A stretch of DNA of 64,000 bases from Streptomyces catenulae (GTDB lineage Bacteria; Actinomycetota; Actinomycetes; Streptomycetales; Streptomycetaceae), in contig NZ_JODY01000018.1 of NCBI RefSeq assembly GCF_000718015.1, forward strand, positions 42,453-106,452. The letters run 5' to 3'. Below are positions 50,471 through 59,742 of this stretch, piece after piece. The notes beneath the pieces are model-generated. The model had not been told where the DNA came from, did no database searches, and was given only the letters and a program-made list of their open reading frames with translations. Both the position numbers and the translations under genes were made by a program. Every line of letters starts with the position of its first letter. The first letter of the stretch is position 1.

Positions 50471-52060
50471 CTACAGCGGGATGTTGCCGTGCTTCTTGGG
50501 GGGCAGCGCCTCGCGCTTGTTGCGCAGGGCGCGCAGCCCGCGGACGATGTGGCGCCGCGTCTCGGACGGCATGATCACCGCGTCGACGTAGCCGCGCTCG
50601 GCCGCCACGTACGGGTTGAGCAGCGCGTCCTCGTACTCCTGGATCAGCTCCCGGCGGCGGGCGTCCTGGGCCTCGGGGTCCTCGATGGCGGCGAGGGTGC
50701 GGCGGTGCAGGACGTTGACCGCGCCCTGGGCGCCCATGACGGCGATCTGCGCGGTCGGCCAGGCGAGGTTGAGGTCGGCGCCCAGGTGCTTGGAGCCCAT
50801 GACGTCGTACGCGCCGCCGAACGCCTTGCGGGTGATGACGGTGATCAGCGGGACCGTCGCCTCCGCGTAGGCGTAGATCAGCTTGGCGCCGCGGCGGATG
50901 ATGCCGTCCCACTCCTGGTCGGCGCCGGGCAGGAAGCCGGGCACGTCCACGAAGGTCAGGACGGGGATGTTGTACGCGTCGCAGGTCCGCACGAAGCGGG
51001 CGGCCTTCTCGGACGCCTTGATGTCGAGGGTGCCGGCGAACTGCATCGGCTGGTTGGCGACGATGCCCACCGAGTGGCCCTCGACCCGGCCGTAGCCGGT
51101 GAGGATGTTCGGCGCGTACAGCGACTGGACCTCCAGGAACTCCCCGTCGTCCAGGATGTGCTCGATCGCGGTGACCATGTCGTACGGCTGGTTCGCCGAG
51201 TCCGGGATCAGCGTGTCCAGTTCCCGGTCGTGGTCCGACGTCTCCAGGTCCGCCTCCTCGGGGAAGACGGGCGGCTCGGAGAGGTTGTTGGACGGCAGGT
51301 ACGACAGCAGCGCCTTGACGTACTCGACGGCGTCCTTCTCGTCGGTCGCCATGTGGTGCGCGACGCCGGAGGTCGCGTTGTGGGTGCGGGCGCCGCCCAG
51401 CTCCTCGAAGCCGACGTCCTCGCCGGTGACGGTCTTGATGACGTCCGGGCCGGTGATGAACATGTGCGAGGTCTGATCGACCATCACCGTGAAGTCGGTG
51501 ATCGCGGGGGAGTAGACCGCACCGCCCGCGCACGGTCCGACGACCAGCGAGATCTGCGGGATCACACCGGAGGCGTGGGTGTTGCGGCGGAAGATCTCGC
51601 CGTACATCCCGAGCGAGACCACGCCCTCCTGGATGCGCGCGCCGCCGGAGTCGTTGATGCCGATGACCGGGCAGCCGTTCTTCAGCGCGAAGTCCATCAC
51701 CTTGACGATCTTCTCGCCGAAGACCCCGCCGAGCGCACCGCCGAAGACCGTGAAGTCCTGCGAGAACACCGCGACCGGACGGCCGTCGACCGTGCCGTAG
51801 CCGGTGACCACGCCGTCGCCGTACGGGCGGGTCTTCGCCAGTCCGAAATTGGTCGAGCGGTGCCGGGCGAACTCGTCGAGTTCGACGAACGAGCCCTCGT
51901 CGAGGAGGAGATCGATCCGCTCACGCGCGGTCAACTTGCCCTTCGCGTGCTGCTTTTCCACCGCGCGGGCGGAACCGGCATGCGTGGCTTCGTCGATCCG
52001 CCGCTGCAAATCCGCCAGTTTGCCCGCGGTGGTGGTGAGGTGTGCTTCCGGCTCGGACAT
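50471..52060 (-). CDS. pccB: Propionyl-/acetyl-CoA carboxylase beta subunit
   Basis: 529 residues from ATG 52060. Carboxyltransferase: [79 protein letters not shown] (N-half oxyanion site), then [64 protein letters not shown] and [15 protein letters not shown]. The residue before MGSKHL is Asp (AYDVMGSK), the position that in S. coelicolor PccB (Asp422) sets propionyl-CoA preference, so methylmalonyl-CoA is the likely product. It works with AccA2 and AccE and is divergent from birA. Confidence 0.95.
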   Translation of the reverse strand: MSEPEAHLTTTAGKLADLQRRIDEATHAGSARAVEKQHAKGKLTARERIDLLLDEGSFVELDEFARHRSTNFGLAKTRPYGDGVVTGYGTVDGRPVAVFSQDFTVFGGALGGVFGEKIVKVMDFALKNGCPVIGINDSGGARIQEGVVSLGMYGEIFRRNTHASGVIPQISLVVGPCAGGAVYSPAITDFTVMVDQTSHMFITGPDVIKTVTGEDVGFEELGGARTHNATSGVAHHMATDEKDAVEYVKALLSYLPSNNLSEPPVFPEEADLETSDHDRELDTLIPDSANQPYDMVTAIEHILDDGEFLEVQSLYAPNILTGYGRVEGHSVGIVANQPMQFAGTLDIKASEKAARFVRTCDAYNIPVLTFVDVPGFLPGADQEWDGIIRRGAKLIYAYAEATVPLITVITRKAFGGAYDVMGSKHLGADLNLAWPTAQIAVMGAQGAVNVLHRRTLAAIEDPEAQDARRRELIQEYEDALLNPYVAAERGYVDAVIMPSETRRHIVRGLRALRNKREALPPKKHGNIPL

Positions 52061-52190
52061 CGGGATGCGGCTCCTGCTCGTCCTGGACTGGTGCGCGTAC
52101 GGGGGGACGTACGGCCTTGCTACCGCTTCGTAGCGTATCGGCGGGGGTGCTCGGCGGCAGTGCGTCGTTGACCACACCTAGGCTGGTCCC

Positions 52191-53126
52191 ATGACACCTC
52201 AACCGCCGGAAAACCAGGACAAAGACGGCCGCTCGCCGGAGCCCGGGGACGGCTCCGGCGCGTCGGGCGGCGCCGGTGGCGGCCGCTGGAGCGATCTGGA
52301 GCGGCCGCCGCTCGACGTCCGGGCGCTCCGGCGGGCCCTGGTGCGGCCCGGTTCGCTGTGGACCGCGCTCGACGTCGTCGACGCCACCGGCTCGACCAAC
52401 ACCGACCTCGCGCTGCGCGCCGCCGCCGGTGAGCCCGAGGGCACCGTGCTCGTCGCCGAGGAGCAGACCGCGGCCCGCGGGCGGCTGGACCGCCGCTGGA
52501 GCGCGCCGCCGCGCTCGGGCCTCTTCGTCTCCGTGGTGCTGACCCCGCGCGTCCCCCAGGAGCGCTGGGGCTGGCTGCCGCTGCTCGCCGGGGTCGCCGT
52601 CGCCACCGCGCTCTCCCGGGCGGCGGGCGTGGACACCGCACTCAAGTGGCCCAACGACGTCCTGCTGACCGTGGACGGCGCCGAGCGGAAGACCGGCGGC
52701 ATCCTCGCCGAGCGCGCCGGGGACGGCGTCGTCCTCGGTATGGGCCTCAACGTGTCGCTGCGCGAGGACGAGCTGCCGGTGCCCACCGCCACCTCCCTCG
52801 CGCTGGCCGGTGCGCACACCACCGACCGCGACACCCTGCTCCGGGCCGTGCTGCGCTCCCTGGAGACCTGGTACGCCGCCTGGCAGGGCGCGGACGGCGA
52901 CCCGGTGGCCAGCGGGGTGCAGGAGGCGTACGCCGCGGGCTGCGCCACCCTGGGGCGCGCGGTCCGCGCCGAACTGCCCGGCGGCCGGTCGGTCCGCGGC
53001 GAGGCGGTGGCCCTCGACGGCGACGGGCGGCTGATCCTCGCGACCGAGGACGGGGTGCAGCAGCCGGTGGGCGCCGGGGACATCGTCCACCTGCGGCCCG
53101 ACGCGGACGGCGGCGGCTACAGCTGA
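52191..53126 (+). CDS. birA: Biotin-[acetyl-CoA-carboxylase] ligase
   Basis: 311 residues from ATG 52191; TAGGCT ends six bases before the ATG and no ribosome site is seen, so probably leaderless. About 35 Gly/Pro/Ser-rich residues precede the ligase domain. Motifs: DATGSTNTDLAL, AEEQTAARGRLDRRWSAPP (biotinyl-AMP loop), WGWLPLLAGVAVATAL, LKWPNDVLL, KTGGILAE and VLGMGLNVSL, then the C-terminal SH3-like domain. It has no N-terminal helix-turn-helix, so it is ligase only. It biotinylates AccA2, and its divergent placement beside pccB makes functional sense. Confidence 0.95.
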   Translation: MTPQPPENQDKDGRSPEPGDGSGASGGAGGGRWSDLERPPLDVRALRRALVRPGSLWTALDVVDATGSTNTDLALRAAAGEPEGTVLVAEEQTAARGRLDRRWSAPPRSGLFVSVVLTPRVPQERWGWLPLLAGVAVATALSRAAGVDTALKWPNDVLLTVDGAERKTGGILAERAGDGVVLGMGLNVSLREDELPVPTATSLALAGAHTTDRDTLLRAVLRSLETWYAAWQGADGDPVASGVQEAYAAGCATLGRAVRAELPGGRSVRGEAVALDGDGRLILATEDGVQQPVGAGDIVHLRPDADGGGYS

Positions 53127-53328
53127 CCGGTCCGGCCCGGCGGAGACCCCGTGGCGGCGCCGGTGGCCGAAACGCCGAGCGGTGCCGCCGGTCGGACGGC
53201 TCCGACCGGGCACGGGAGAGTGAGCCAGAGCACACCTGCCGTATCGTTGAGGCGGCCCGCCGGGGAGCGGGCCACCGGCGAGCAGTGATCGGAAGGGCAG
53301 TGCGCAGGGAGCGGACAGGGAGCGGGCG

Positions 53329-54591
53329 GTGACCGGCGGCGACGCGGGCGGACCGCCCGAGAGCGCGGCCACGCCGGACGGACCCGCCACGGGCTCCGGC
53401 GACGGCGCATCCGACGACGGCCCCGGCGAGCGGGGACCCGGCGACGCGGCGGCCCCCGCGGCCACCGACGAGCCGCCGCCCGCGGCGGGCTCCGGGGCGC
53501 CGGGCGGGAGCCCGTCGGCGGCCGACGACTCCGACGACACCATCGCCATCCGCCTGGAACAGCTGATCCTCGGCGCCGACCGCCGCTACACCCCGTTCCA
53601 GGCGGCCCGCAGCGCCGGGGTCTCGATGGATCTGGCGGTCCGGTTCTGGCGCGCCATGGGCTTCGCCGACATCGGGCAGGTCAAGGCGCTGACCGAGGCC
53701 GATGTGCTGGCGCTGCGGCGGCTGGCCGGTCTGGTCGAGGCGGGGCTGCTGAGCGAGGCGATGGCCGTCCAGGTGGCGCGCTCCACGGGCCAGACCACCG
53801 CCCGGCTCGCCGACTGGCAGATCGACTCCTTCCTGGAGGGCCTCACCGAGCCCCAGGACTCCGGGATGACCCGTACGGAGATCACCTATCCGCTGGTCGA
53901 ACTCCTCCTGCCGGAGCTGGAGGAGTTCCTGGTGTACGTCTGGCGGCGGCAGCTGGCGGCCGCCACCGGGCGGGTCGTACGGGCGCAGGACGACGACGAG
54001 ATGGTCGACCGGCGGCTCGCCGTCGGCTTCGCGGATCTGGTGGGCTTCACCCGGCTGACCCGGCGCCTGGAGGAGGAGGAGCTGGGCGAGCTGGTCGAGG
54101 CGTTCGAGACCACCTGCTCCGACCTGGTGGCGGCGCACGGCGGCCGGTTGATCAAGACGCTCGGCGACGAGGTGCTGTTCTCCGCCACCGACGCCGGGGT
54201 CGCCGCCGAGATCGGGCTGCGGCTCATCGAGACGATGACGCACGACGAGACCATGCCGGAGCTGCGCGTCGGCATCGCCTTCGGCACCGTCACGACGCGG
54301 ATGGGCGATGTGTTCGGCACGACCGTCAACCTCGCCAGCCGGTTGACGTCGATAGCGCCGAAGGACGCCGTCTTCGTGGACCAGGCGTTCGCGGAGGAGC
54401 TGGGGCGCACCGGCGAGGCCCCGGTCTCCGAGGCGGCCGCCGCGGCGGCGGAGAAGGCGGCGGCGGAGGCGGCGGCGAGCGGTCTGACGCCGGACCTGCC
54501 GACGTACCGCTTCGCGCTCCAGCCGATGTACCAGCGCCCGGTGCGCGGGTTGGGCGTCATCGAGCCCTGGCAGCTGACCCGGCGCGGCTGA
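53329..54591 (+). CDS. cya: Class III adenylate cyclase
   Basis: 420 residues from GTG 53329. About 65 disordered residues, then a DnaA/MerR-like helical domain (RYTPFQAARSAGVSMDLAVRFWRAMGFAD, EADVLALRRLAGLVEAGLL) as in the actinobacterial pH-sensing cyclases, a second regulatory helix bundle, and the catalytic domain: VGFADLVGFTRLTRR (metal Asp), LIKTLGDEVLFSA (adenine-selecting Lys and second metal Asp), ELRVGIAFGTV and DVFGTTVNLASRL (transition-state Asn/Arg). It makes cAMP in the cytoplasm. Streptomyces Cya is needed for germination and development. An Ala/Glu-rich insertion lies near the end. Confidence 0.93.
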   Translation: MTGGDAGGPPESAATPDGPATGSGDGASDDGPGERGPGDAAAPAATDEPPPAAGSGAPGGSPSAADDSDDTIAIRLEQLILGADRRYTPFQAARSAGVSMDLAVRFWRAMGFADIGQVKALTEADVLALRRLAGLVEAGLLSEAMAVQVARSTGQTTARLADWQIDSFLEGLTEPQDSGMTRTEITYPLVELLLPELEEFLVYVWRRQLAAATGRVVRAQDDDEMVDRRLAVGFADLVGFTRLTRRLEEEELGELVEAFETTCSDLVAAHGGRLIKTLGDEVLFSATDAGVAAEIGLRLIETMTHDETMPELRVGIAFGTVTTRMGDVFGTTVNLASRLTSIAPKDAVFVDQAFAEELGRTGEAPVSEAAAAAAEKAAAEAAASGLTPDLPTYRFALQPMYQRPVRGLGVIEPWQLTRRG

Positions 54592-54712
54592 GCGGAGGCG
54601 CCCGGTCGCGCCGGGCGCCCGCTCCGGGCCGGTCGGCCCTGTTCCCGCCCGCGCCGAGCTGACATGATCCCGGCGGAACCGAATCAACGGTCGTTAACAC
54701 CGGGAGGGTCGT

Positions 54713-55501
54713 ATGCAGAGGTTCGGCGAATGGGTCCGCGTGGAGCGGCACGGCTACGTGGCGGAGCTGGTCATGGACCGGCCCGCGGCGATGAACGCGG
54801 TCTCGACGGCGATGGCCGACGCGCTCTCCGAGGCGTGCGCCGCGCTCGCCGCCGACGCCGCCGTCCGCGCGGTCGTCCTCACCTCCACCCATGAGCGGGC
54901 GTTCTGCGTCGGCGCCGACCTCAAGGAGCGCAACTCCTTCACCGACGCGGACCTGCTGCGCCAGCGCCCGCGCACCCGCGCCGCCTACACCGGCGTCCTG
55001 GAGCTGCCGCAGCCCACCGTCGCCGCGGTCCACGGCTACGCGCTCGGCGGCGGCTTCGAACTGGCGCTGGCCTGCGATCTGATCGTCGCGGACGGCAGTG
55101 CGGTGGTCGGGCTGCCCGAGGTGTCGGTGGGCGTCATCCCCGGTGGCGGCGGGACGCAGCTGCTGCCGCGCCGGGTGGGGGCGGCGCGCGCAGCGGAGCT
55201 GGTCTTCACCGCGCGCCGGGTGCGCGCCGAGGAGGCCGTCCGGCTGGGGCTGATCGATCAGCTCGTGGACGTCGGCGCGGACCGGGCGCAGGCGCTGGAG
55301 CTGGCCGGGCGGATCGCCCGGAACTCGCCGGTGGGGCTGCGCGCGGCGAAGCGGGCGATGCGGTTGGGGCACGGTCTCGACCTGCGCGCCGGGCTGGAGG
55401 TGGAGGACGCCGCCTGGCGCAGCGTGGCCTTCTCCGGCGACCGTGCCGAGGGCGTCGCGGCGTTCAACGAGAAGCGGGACCCGGACTGGCCCGGCGAGTG
55501 A
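54713..55501 (+). CDS. Enoyl-CoA hydratase/isomerase
   Basis: 262 residues from ATG 54713, with GGGAGGG upstream. Crotonase fold: AELVMDRPAAMNAVS, AFCVGADLKERNSF (first oxyanion strand), ALGGGFELALACDLIVA (second oxyanion Gly), LPEVSVGVIPGGGGTQLLPRRVG (Glu of the acid/base pair) and RNSPVGLRAAKRAM. It hydrates 2-enoyl-CoA, probably in fatty or branched-chain acid breakdown. Separate transcription unit after cya. Confidence 0.92.
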   Translation: MQRFGEWVRVERHGYVAELVMDRPAAMNAVSTAMADALSEACAALAADAAVRAVVLTSTHERAFCVGADLKERNSFTDADLLRQRPRTRAAYTGVLELPQPTVAAVHGYALGGGFELALACDLIVADGSAVVGLPEVSVGVIPGGGGTQLLPRRVGAARAAELVFTARRVRAEEAVRLGLIDQLVDVGADRAQALELAGRIARNSPVGLRAAKRAMRLGHGLDLRAGLEVEDAAWRSVAFSGDRAEGVAAFNEKRDPDWPGE

Positions 55502-55698
55502 GGCGCGGGCCCGGGGCGCGGCGCCGTGCGGGGGCGCCCGGCCCGCCGCTCCGCGCCCCCGCCGCCCGCCGCCCCGCGCCCGGTCCGCCGCGCCGTCGCC
55601 TCGGGCGGCGTAGATCACCGTGGGTGAGGATGACCTCCCCGCGCGGGAGCCGCGCGTAAGGGGCGAAACGGGTTAAACATTCCTACGCTGTAGTACAG

Positions 55699-55709
55699 AG
55701 TGTGCTCAC
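55699..55709. promoter_or_regulatory. Possible BldD-like site at the GGDEF gene start
   Basis: AGTGTGCTCAC is an imperfect match to the BldD half-site pair AGTGA...TCACC and overlaps the GTG start. BldD is known to repress several c-di-GMP genes in Streptomyces. Confidence 0.3.
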
Positions 55710-56976
55710 GGTTACGGAATGTGAGGGCCCGGTGACGGACGATGCGAGGCTGCGGGCCGTGGTGGAGCTGGCGCAGGCGATGGCGGCCGCGCACACACCA
55801 CGCGAATCCGCGCACGCCGCGGCGGAGAGCGTACGGCTGGCCCTGGGGGGCTCCTTCGCCGCGATCTCGAAGTGGGAGCGCGAGCGGGGCAAGCTGCGGG
55901 TGCTGGTCAACGTCGGGGAACTCACCGACGGTGAGCGGGAATTCCCGGAGGACGAGTCGTACCCGGTGCACGAGTTCCCCGAGATCGTCGGCCTCCCGCA
56001 CGAGCGCCGGACACCGGGCGACGGGCCCGACGCCTGGGTGGAGCGCGCCGACGGCCCGTACGCGGCGAGCGGCGCGCCGCTGGCGGCGGTGCCCGCGGCG
56101 GCCCGCCCCCAGGACGCGCCGCTCACCGCCCCGGCGCAGGTCACGGCCGTGGCGCCGGAGGGCGGCGGGTACACCGGCAGCGCCAACCGGCGGCGGGTGG
56201 CCGCGCTGCGCCGCCGGGGTCGCAGCTGCTGTGTGGTGGCGCCGCTGGTGCTGCGCGGGCGGGCGTGGGGCGAGCTGTACGTGGCGCGGGCGGCGGGGGA
56301 GCTGGTGTTCGGGGCGGCGGACGCGGAGTTCGCGACGGTGCTGGCGGCGGTGACCGCCGCCGGGATCGCGCAGACCGAGCGGCTGGCGGAGGCGCGGCGG
56401 CTGGCCTTCACCGATGCGCTGACCGGGCTCGCCAACCGCCGCGCCGTCGACATGCGGCTGGACGAGGCGCTGGAGGCGCACCGCCGGGAGGCGGCCGTGG
56501 TCAGCCTGGTGGTCTGCGATCTCAACGGGCTCAAGCAGGTCAACGACTCACGCGGCCATGCGGTCGGCGACCGGCTGCTGGAACGATTCGGCTCGGTTCT
56601 CTCGCTCTGCGGCGCCCGGCTGCCCGGCACGCTGGCCGCCCGGCTCGGCGGCGACGAGTTCTGCCTCCTGGCGGTCGGCCCGCCCCCCGACGACGTGGTC
56701 GCCGTAGCCGCCGAACTCTGCGTACGCGCCGGAGAGTTGGGGCTCGGTGACGGGGTCGCGGTCGGTGTCGCGTCGACCGGCGACCCGATCGGCCCGGTCC
56801 GCACCGCCCGCCGCCTCTTCCGTCTCGCCGACGCCGCCCAGTACCGCGCGAAGGCCGCCCGCGCCCGGGAGCCGGTGGTGGCGGGGCGGCACGGCGGCGC
56901 CGACGATCCGATCGTCCGCCTCGCGGATACGCCGGAGCGGCGGCCGGGGACGGAACGGCGGCGCTTCCGCAGGTGA
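55702..56976 (+). CDS. GAF-GGDEF protein, probable diguanylate cyclase
   Basis: 424 residues from GTG 55702; a GTG at 55732 is also possible. N-terminal GAF-like sensor (VVELAQAMAAAHTPRESAHAAAESVRLALGG to about residue 205) with an Ala/Pro-rich insertion of about 60 residues, a coiled linker, then GGDEF: FTDALTGLANRRAVDMRLDEAL, CDLNGLKQVNDSRGHAVGDRLL, and the active-site loop ARLGGDEFCLL with the canonical G-G-D-E-F. A c-di-GMP inhibitory RxxD is not evident. The product c-di-GMP keeps Streptomyces in vegetative growth via BldD. There is no EAL domain. It is soluble, unlike most paralogues. Confidence 0.9.
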   Translation: MLTVTECEGPVTDDARLRAVVELAQAMAAAHTPRESAHAAAESVRLALGGSFAAISKWERERGKLRVLVNVGELTDGEREFPEDESYPVHEFPEIVGLPHERRTPGDGPDAWVERADGPYAASGAPLAAVPAAARPQDAPLTAPAQVTAVAPEGGGYTGSANRRRVAALRRRGRSCCVVAPLVLRGRAWGELYVARAAGELVFGAADAEFATVLAAVTAAGIAQTERLAEARRLAFTDALTGLANRRAVDMRLDEALEAHRREAAVVSLVVCDLNGLKQVNDSRGHAVGDRLLERFGSVLSLCGARLPGTLAARLGGDEFCLLAVGPPPDDVVAVAAELCVRAGELGLGDGVAVGVASTGDPIGPVRTARRLFRLADAAQYRAKAARAREPVVAGRHGGADDPIVRLADTPERRPGTERRRFRR

Positions 56977-57116
56977 GGGCCGGTGCGGGGCGGATCGTCC
57001 CGGCCGCGGGCGGGCCGCGGCCCGGACCGGAGGTCGGTGGTCCGACCCCGTAACGGCCGGGCCACAGGTGGTGGTTGGGGCTCCGGGGTGGTGCGGGGGA
57101 GGTGGGACGCGGGGTG

Positions 57117-57145
57117 GTGACATCCCAAGATTCACTCTCTAGTGT
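57117..57145 (+). promoter_or_regulatory. hutH promoter
   Basis: -35 GTGACA (57117-57122), 17-bp spacer, -10 TAGTGT (57140-57145), eight bases before ATG 57154. It is the best sigma-70-like promoter in the window beside that of deoC and supports a leaderless mRNA. Confidence 0.65.
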
Positions 57146-57153
57146 TCGTGAAT

Positions 57154-58698
57154 ATGGATATGCACACTGTGGTGCTCGGGACGTCCGGCGCGACCGCCGA
57201 GGACGTCCTCGCCGTGGCCCGCGGCGCCGCCCGGGTCGCGCTCTCCGAGGACGCCCTCACGGCCGTCGCCGCCTCCCGTGCCGTCATCGACGACCTCGCC
57301 GCCAAGCCCGACCCCGTCTACGGCGTCTCCACCGGCTTCGGTGCCCTCGCCGTCCGCCACATCAGCCCCGACCTGCGCGCCCGCCTCCAGCGCAACATCG
57401 TCCGCTCACACGCCGCCGGGATGGGCCCGCACGTCGAGCGTGAGGTGGTCCGCGCCCTGATGTTCCTGCGCCTGAAGACCCTCGCCTCGGGCCGTACCGG
57501 CGTCCGCCCCGTCGTCGTCGAGACCATGGCCGCGCTGCTCAACGCCGGTATCACCCCGCTCGTCCACGAATACGGCTCGCTCGGCTGCTCCGGAGACCTC
57601 GCGCCGCTGTCGCACTGCGCCCTGACGCTGATGGGCGAGGGCGACGCCGAGGGCCCCGACGGCACCGTGGCGCCCGCCGCCGACCTCCTCGCCGCCCACG
57701 GCATCACCCCCGTCGCGCTCCGCGAGAAGGAGGGCCTGGCGCTCCTCAACGGCACCGACGGGATGCTCGGCATGCTGGTCATGGCCTGCGCCGACCTCGC
57801 CCGGCTCTACACCTGCGCCGACATCACCGCCGCGCTCTCCCTGGAGGCGCTGCTCGGCACCGACAAGGTCCTCGCGCCCGAGCTGCACGCCATCCGGCCG
57901 CACCCCGGCCAGGCCGCGGCCGCCGCCAACATGCGCAAGGTCCTGGCCGGTTCCGGCCTCACCGGCCACCACCAGGACGACGCGCCCCGCGTCCAGGACG
58001 CCTACTCGATCCGCTGCGCCCCGCAGGTCGCGGGCGCCGGACGGGACACGCTCGACCACGCCCGGCTGGTCGCCGACCGCGAACTGGCCGCCGCCGTCGA
58101 CAACCCGGTCGTCCTCCCCGACGGGCGGGTCGAGTCGAACGGCAACTTCCACGGCGCGCCCGTCGCGTACGCGCTGGACTTCCTCGCCGTCGCCGCCGCC
58201 GACCTCGGCTCCATCGCCGAACGCCGCACCGACCGGCTGCTGGACAAGAACCGCTCGCACGGGCTGCCCGCCTTCCTCGCCGACGACCCGGGTGTCGACT
58301 CGGGCCTGATGATCGCCCAGTACACACAGGCGGCGCTGGTCAGCGAGATGAAGCGGCTGGCGGCGCCCGCCTCCGTCGACTCCATCCCGTCCTCCGCGAT
58401 GCAGGAGGACCACGTCTCCATGGGCTGGTCGGCGGCGCGCAAGCTGCGGACCGCCGTCGACAACCTCGCCCGGATCCTCGCCGTCGAGCTGTACGCGGCG
58501 GCCCGTGCGGTGGAACTGCGCGACGGCGACCGGCTGTCGCCCGCCGGCCGCGCCGTGGTGACCGCGGCCCGCGCCGCCGGTGTCGCGGGCCCCGGCGGCG
58601 ACCGCTTCCTCGCCCCCGACCTGGAGCGCGCCTACGCGTTCGTCCGCTCCGGCGCGCTGATCACGGCCGCGGAGACGGTCACCGGCCCGCTGGACTGA
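57154..58698 (+). CDS. hutH: Histidine ammonia-lyase
   Basis: 514 residues from ATG 57154 (ATG 57160 also possible; no ribosome site). Motifs: VYGVSTGFGALAVRHI (active-site Tyr), NIVRSHAAGMG, YGSLGCSGDLAPLSHCALTLMGEG, LLNGTDGMLGM, QDAYSIRCAPQVAGA and NPVVLPDGRVESNGNFHG. The MIO prosthetic group forms here from Cys145-Ser146-Gly147; most lyases have Ala-Ser-Gly, but I believe Cys is the Streptomyces form. It deaminates histidine to urocanate, first step of histidine use. The remaining hut genes are not in the window. Confidence 0.95.
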   Translation: MDMHTVVLGTSGATAEDVLAVARGAARVALSEDALTAVAASRAVIDDLAAKPDPVYGVSTGFGALAVRHISPDLRARLQRNIVRSHAAGMGPHVEREVVRALMFLRLKTLASGRTGVRPVVVETMAALLNAGITPLVHEYGSLGCSGDLAPLSHCALTLMGEGDAEGPDGTVAPAADLLAAHGITPVALREKEGLALLNGTDGMLGMLVMACADLARLYTCADITAALSLEALLGTDKVLAPELHAIRPHPGQAAAAANMRKVLAGSGLTGHHQDDAPRVQDAYSIRCAPQVAGAGRDTLDHARLVADRELAAAVDNPVVLPDGRVESNGNFHGAPVAYALDFLAVAAADLGSIAERRTDRLLDKNRSHGLPAFLADDPGVDSGLMIAQYTQAALVSEMKRLAAPASVDSIPSSAMQEDHVSMGWSAARKLRTAVDNLARILAVELYAAARAVELRDGDRLSPAGRAVVTAARAAGVAGPGGDRFLAPDLERAYAFVRSGALITAAETVTGPLD

Positions 58699-58713
58699 GC
58701 GGCCGGGCGGGGT

Positions 58714-58749
58714 ACTTCATGGGTCGGCCCCGGGGCCGACCCATGAAGT
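58714..58749. terminator. 36-bp perfect palindrome after hutH
   Basis: ACTTCATGGGTCGGCCCC (58714-58731) followed at once by its reverse complement (58732-58749); rho-independent-like terminator of hutH. Confidence 0.75.
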
Positions 58750-58800
58750 CCGGCGCCATGAGGTCTGTCGGGGACGCGGCCCGTAGGGGCCCGGTTCCGC

Positions 58801-58831
58801 TTGCTTGGAGCGCACTCCAAGGCCATAGCGT
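58801..58831 (+). promoter_or_regulatory. MerR-type promoter/operator before the SDR gene
   Basis: -35 TTGCTT (58801-58806), 19-bp spacer, -10 TAGCGT (58826-58831). The spacer contains the dyad CTTGGAG (58804-58810) and CTCCAAG (58815-58821). A 19-bp spacer with a centred dyad is the mark of promoters twisted open by MerR-family activators. No merR gene is adjacent. Confidence 0.75.
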
Positions 58832-58902
58832 GGCGACGGCTGAACCGAACACCCCACGCGTCGACGCGTCATCCCGTACGACCAACTGAAAAGGGGCAAG
58901 TG

Positions 58903-59694
58903 ATGGGCCATCACTTCACCACACACGCGGAACGCTTCGATCTGAGGGGGAAGCGCGCGCTCGTCACCGGCGGCACCCGAGGCATCGGAATGATGATCGC
59001 GCGTGGTCTTCTCCAGGCGGGCGCCCGCGTGGTCATCAGCTCACGCGACGCGGAGGCGTGCGCCCAGGCGGAGGAACGGCTGTCCGAATTCGGCGAGGTG
59101 CGGGCCATCCCCGCCGACCTGTCCCGCCACGACGAGTGCCGACGGCTGTCCGGCCTCGTCACCGCCGACGCGGAGCGCCTCGACATCCTCGTCAACAACG
59201 CGGGCGCCCTGTGGGACGAGCCGCTGGAGACCTTCCCGGACGAGGCGTGGGACACGGTCGTCGACCTCAATCTGAAGTCGCCGTTCTGGCTGGTCCAGGC
59301 GTTGCTGCCGGCACTTCGCGCGGCGGGCACCGCCGACGATCCCGCGCGGGTCGTCAACATCGGCAGCATCGCCGCCCTCCACATCCCGCAGCGGCCCAAC
59401 TACTCGTACTCCAGCAGCAAGGCCGCACTGCACCAACTCACCAGGGTGCTCGCCAAGGAACTGGGACCGCAGCACATCACCGTCAACGCCGTGGCGCCGG
59501 GACCGTTCCCGTCGGCGATGATGGCGGCGACCCTCGACGAGATGGGCGAGGCGATCGCGGCGGCGGCGCCACTGGGCCGGATCGGTCGCGACGACGACAT
59601 GGCGGGCGTCGCCGTGTTCCTCGCCAGCCGGGCAGGCGCGTATCTGACCGGCACCGTGATCCCCGTCGACGGCGGCATCGCCACCACCGCGTAG
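58903..59694 (+). CDS. Short-chain dehydrogenase/reductase
   Basis: 263 residues from ATG 58903, with AAAAGGGG upstream. Classical SDR: ALVTGGTRGIGMMIARGLL (NAD(P) Gly motif; Arg after T suggests NADP), ILVNNAGALW, VVNIGSIAAL (catalytic Ser), NYSYSSSKAALHQLTRVLAKELG (Tyr-x3-Lys), NAVAPGPFPSAM and GTVIPVDGGIATTA. FabG/gluconate-dehydrogenase-like; substrate unknown. The MerR-type promoter means it is induced by a signal, perhaps a toxic aldehyde or ketone. Confidence 0.93.
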   Translation: MGHHFTTHAERFDLRGKRALVTGGTRGIGMMIARGLLQAGARVVISSRDAEACAQAEERLSEFGEVRAIPADLSRHDECRRLSGLVTADAERLDILVNNAGALWDEPLETFPDEAWDTVVDLNLKSPFWLVQALLPALRAAGTADDPARVVNIGSIAALHIPQRPNYSYSSSKAALHQLTRVLAKELGPQHITVNAVAPGPFPSAMMAATLDEMGEAIAAAAPLGRIGRDDDMAGVAVFLASRAGAYLTGTVIPVDGGIATTA

Positions 59695-59742
59695 GCCCCC
59701 AGGGTCAACGGACGGCTGTGACCAGCGCTTTCGCCACGGCCG

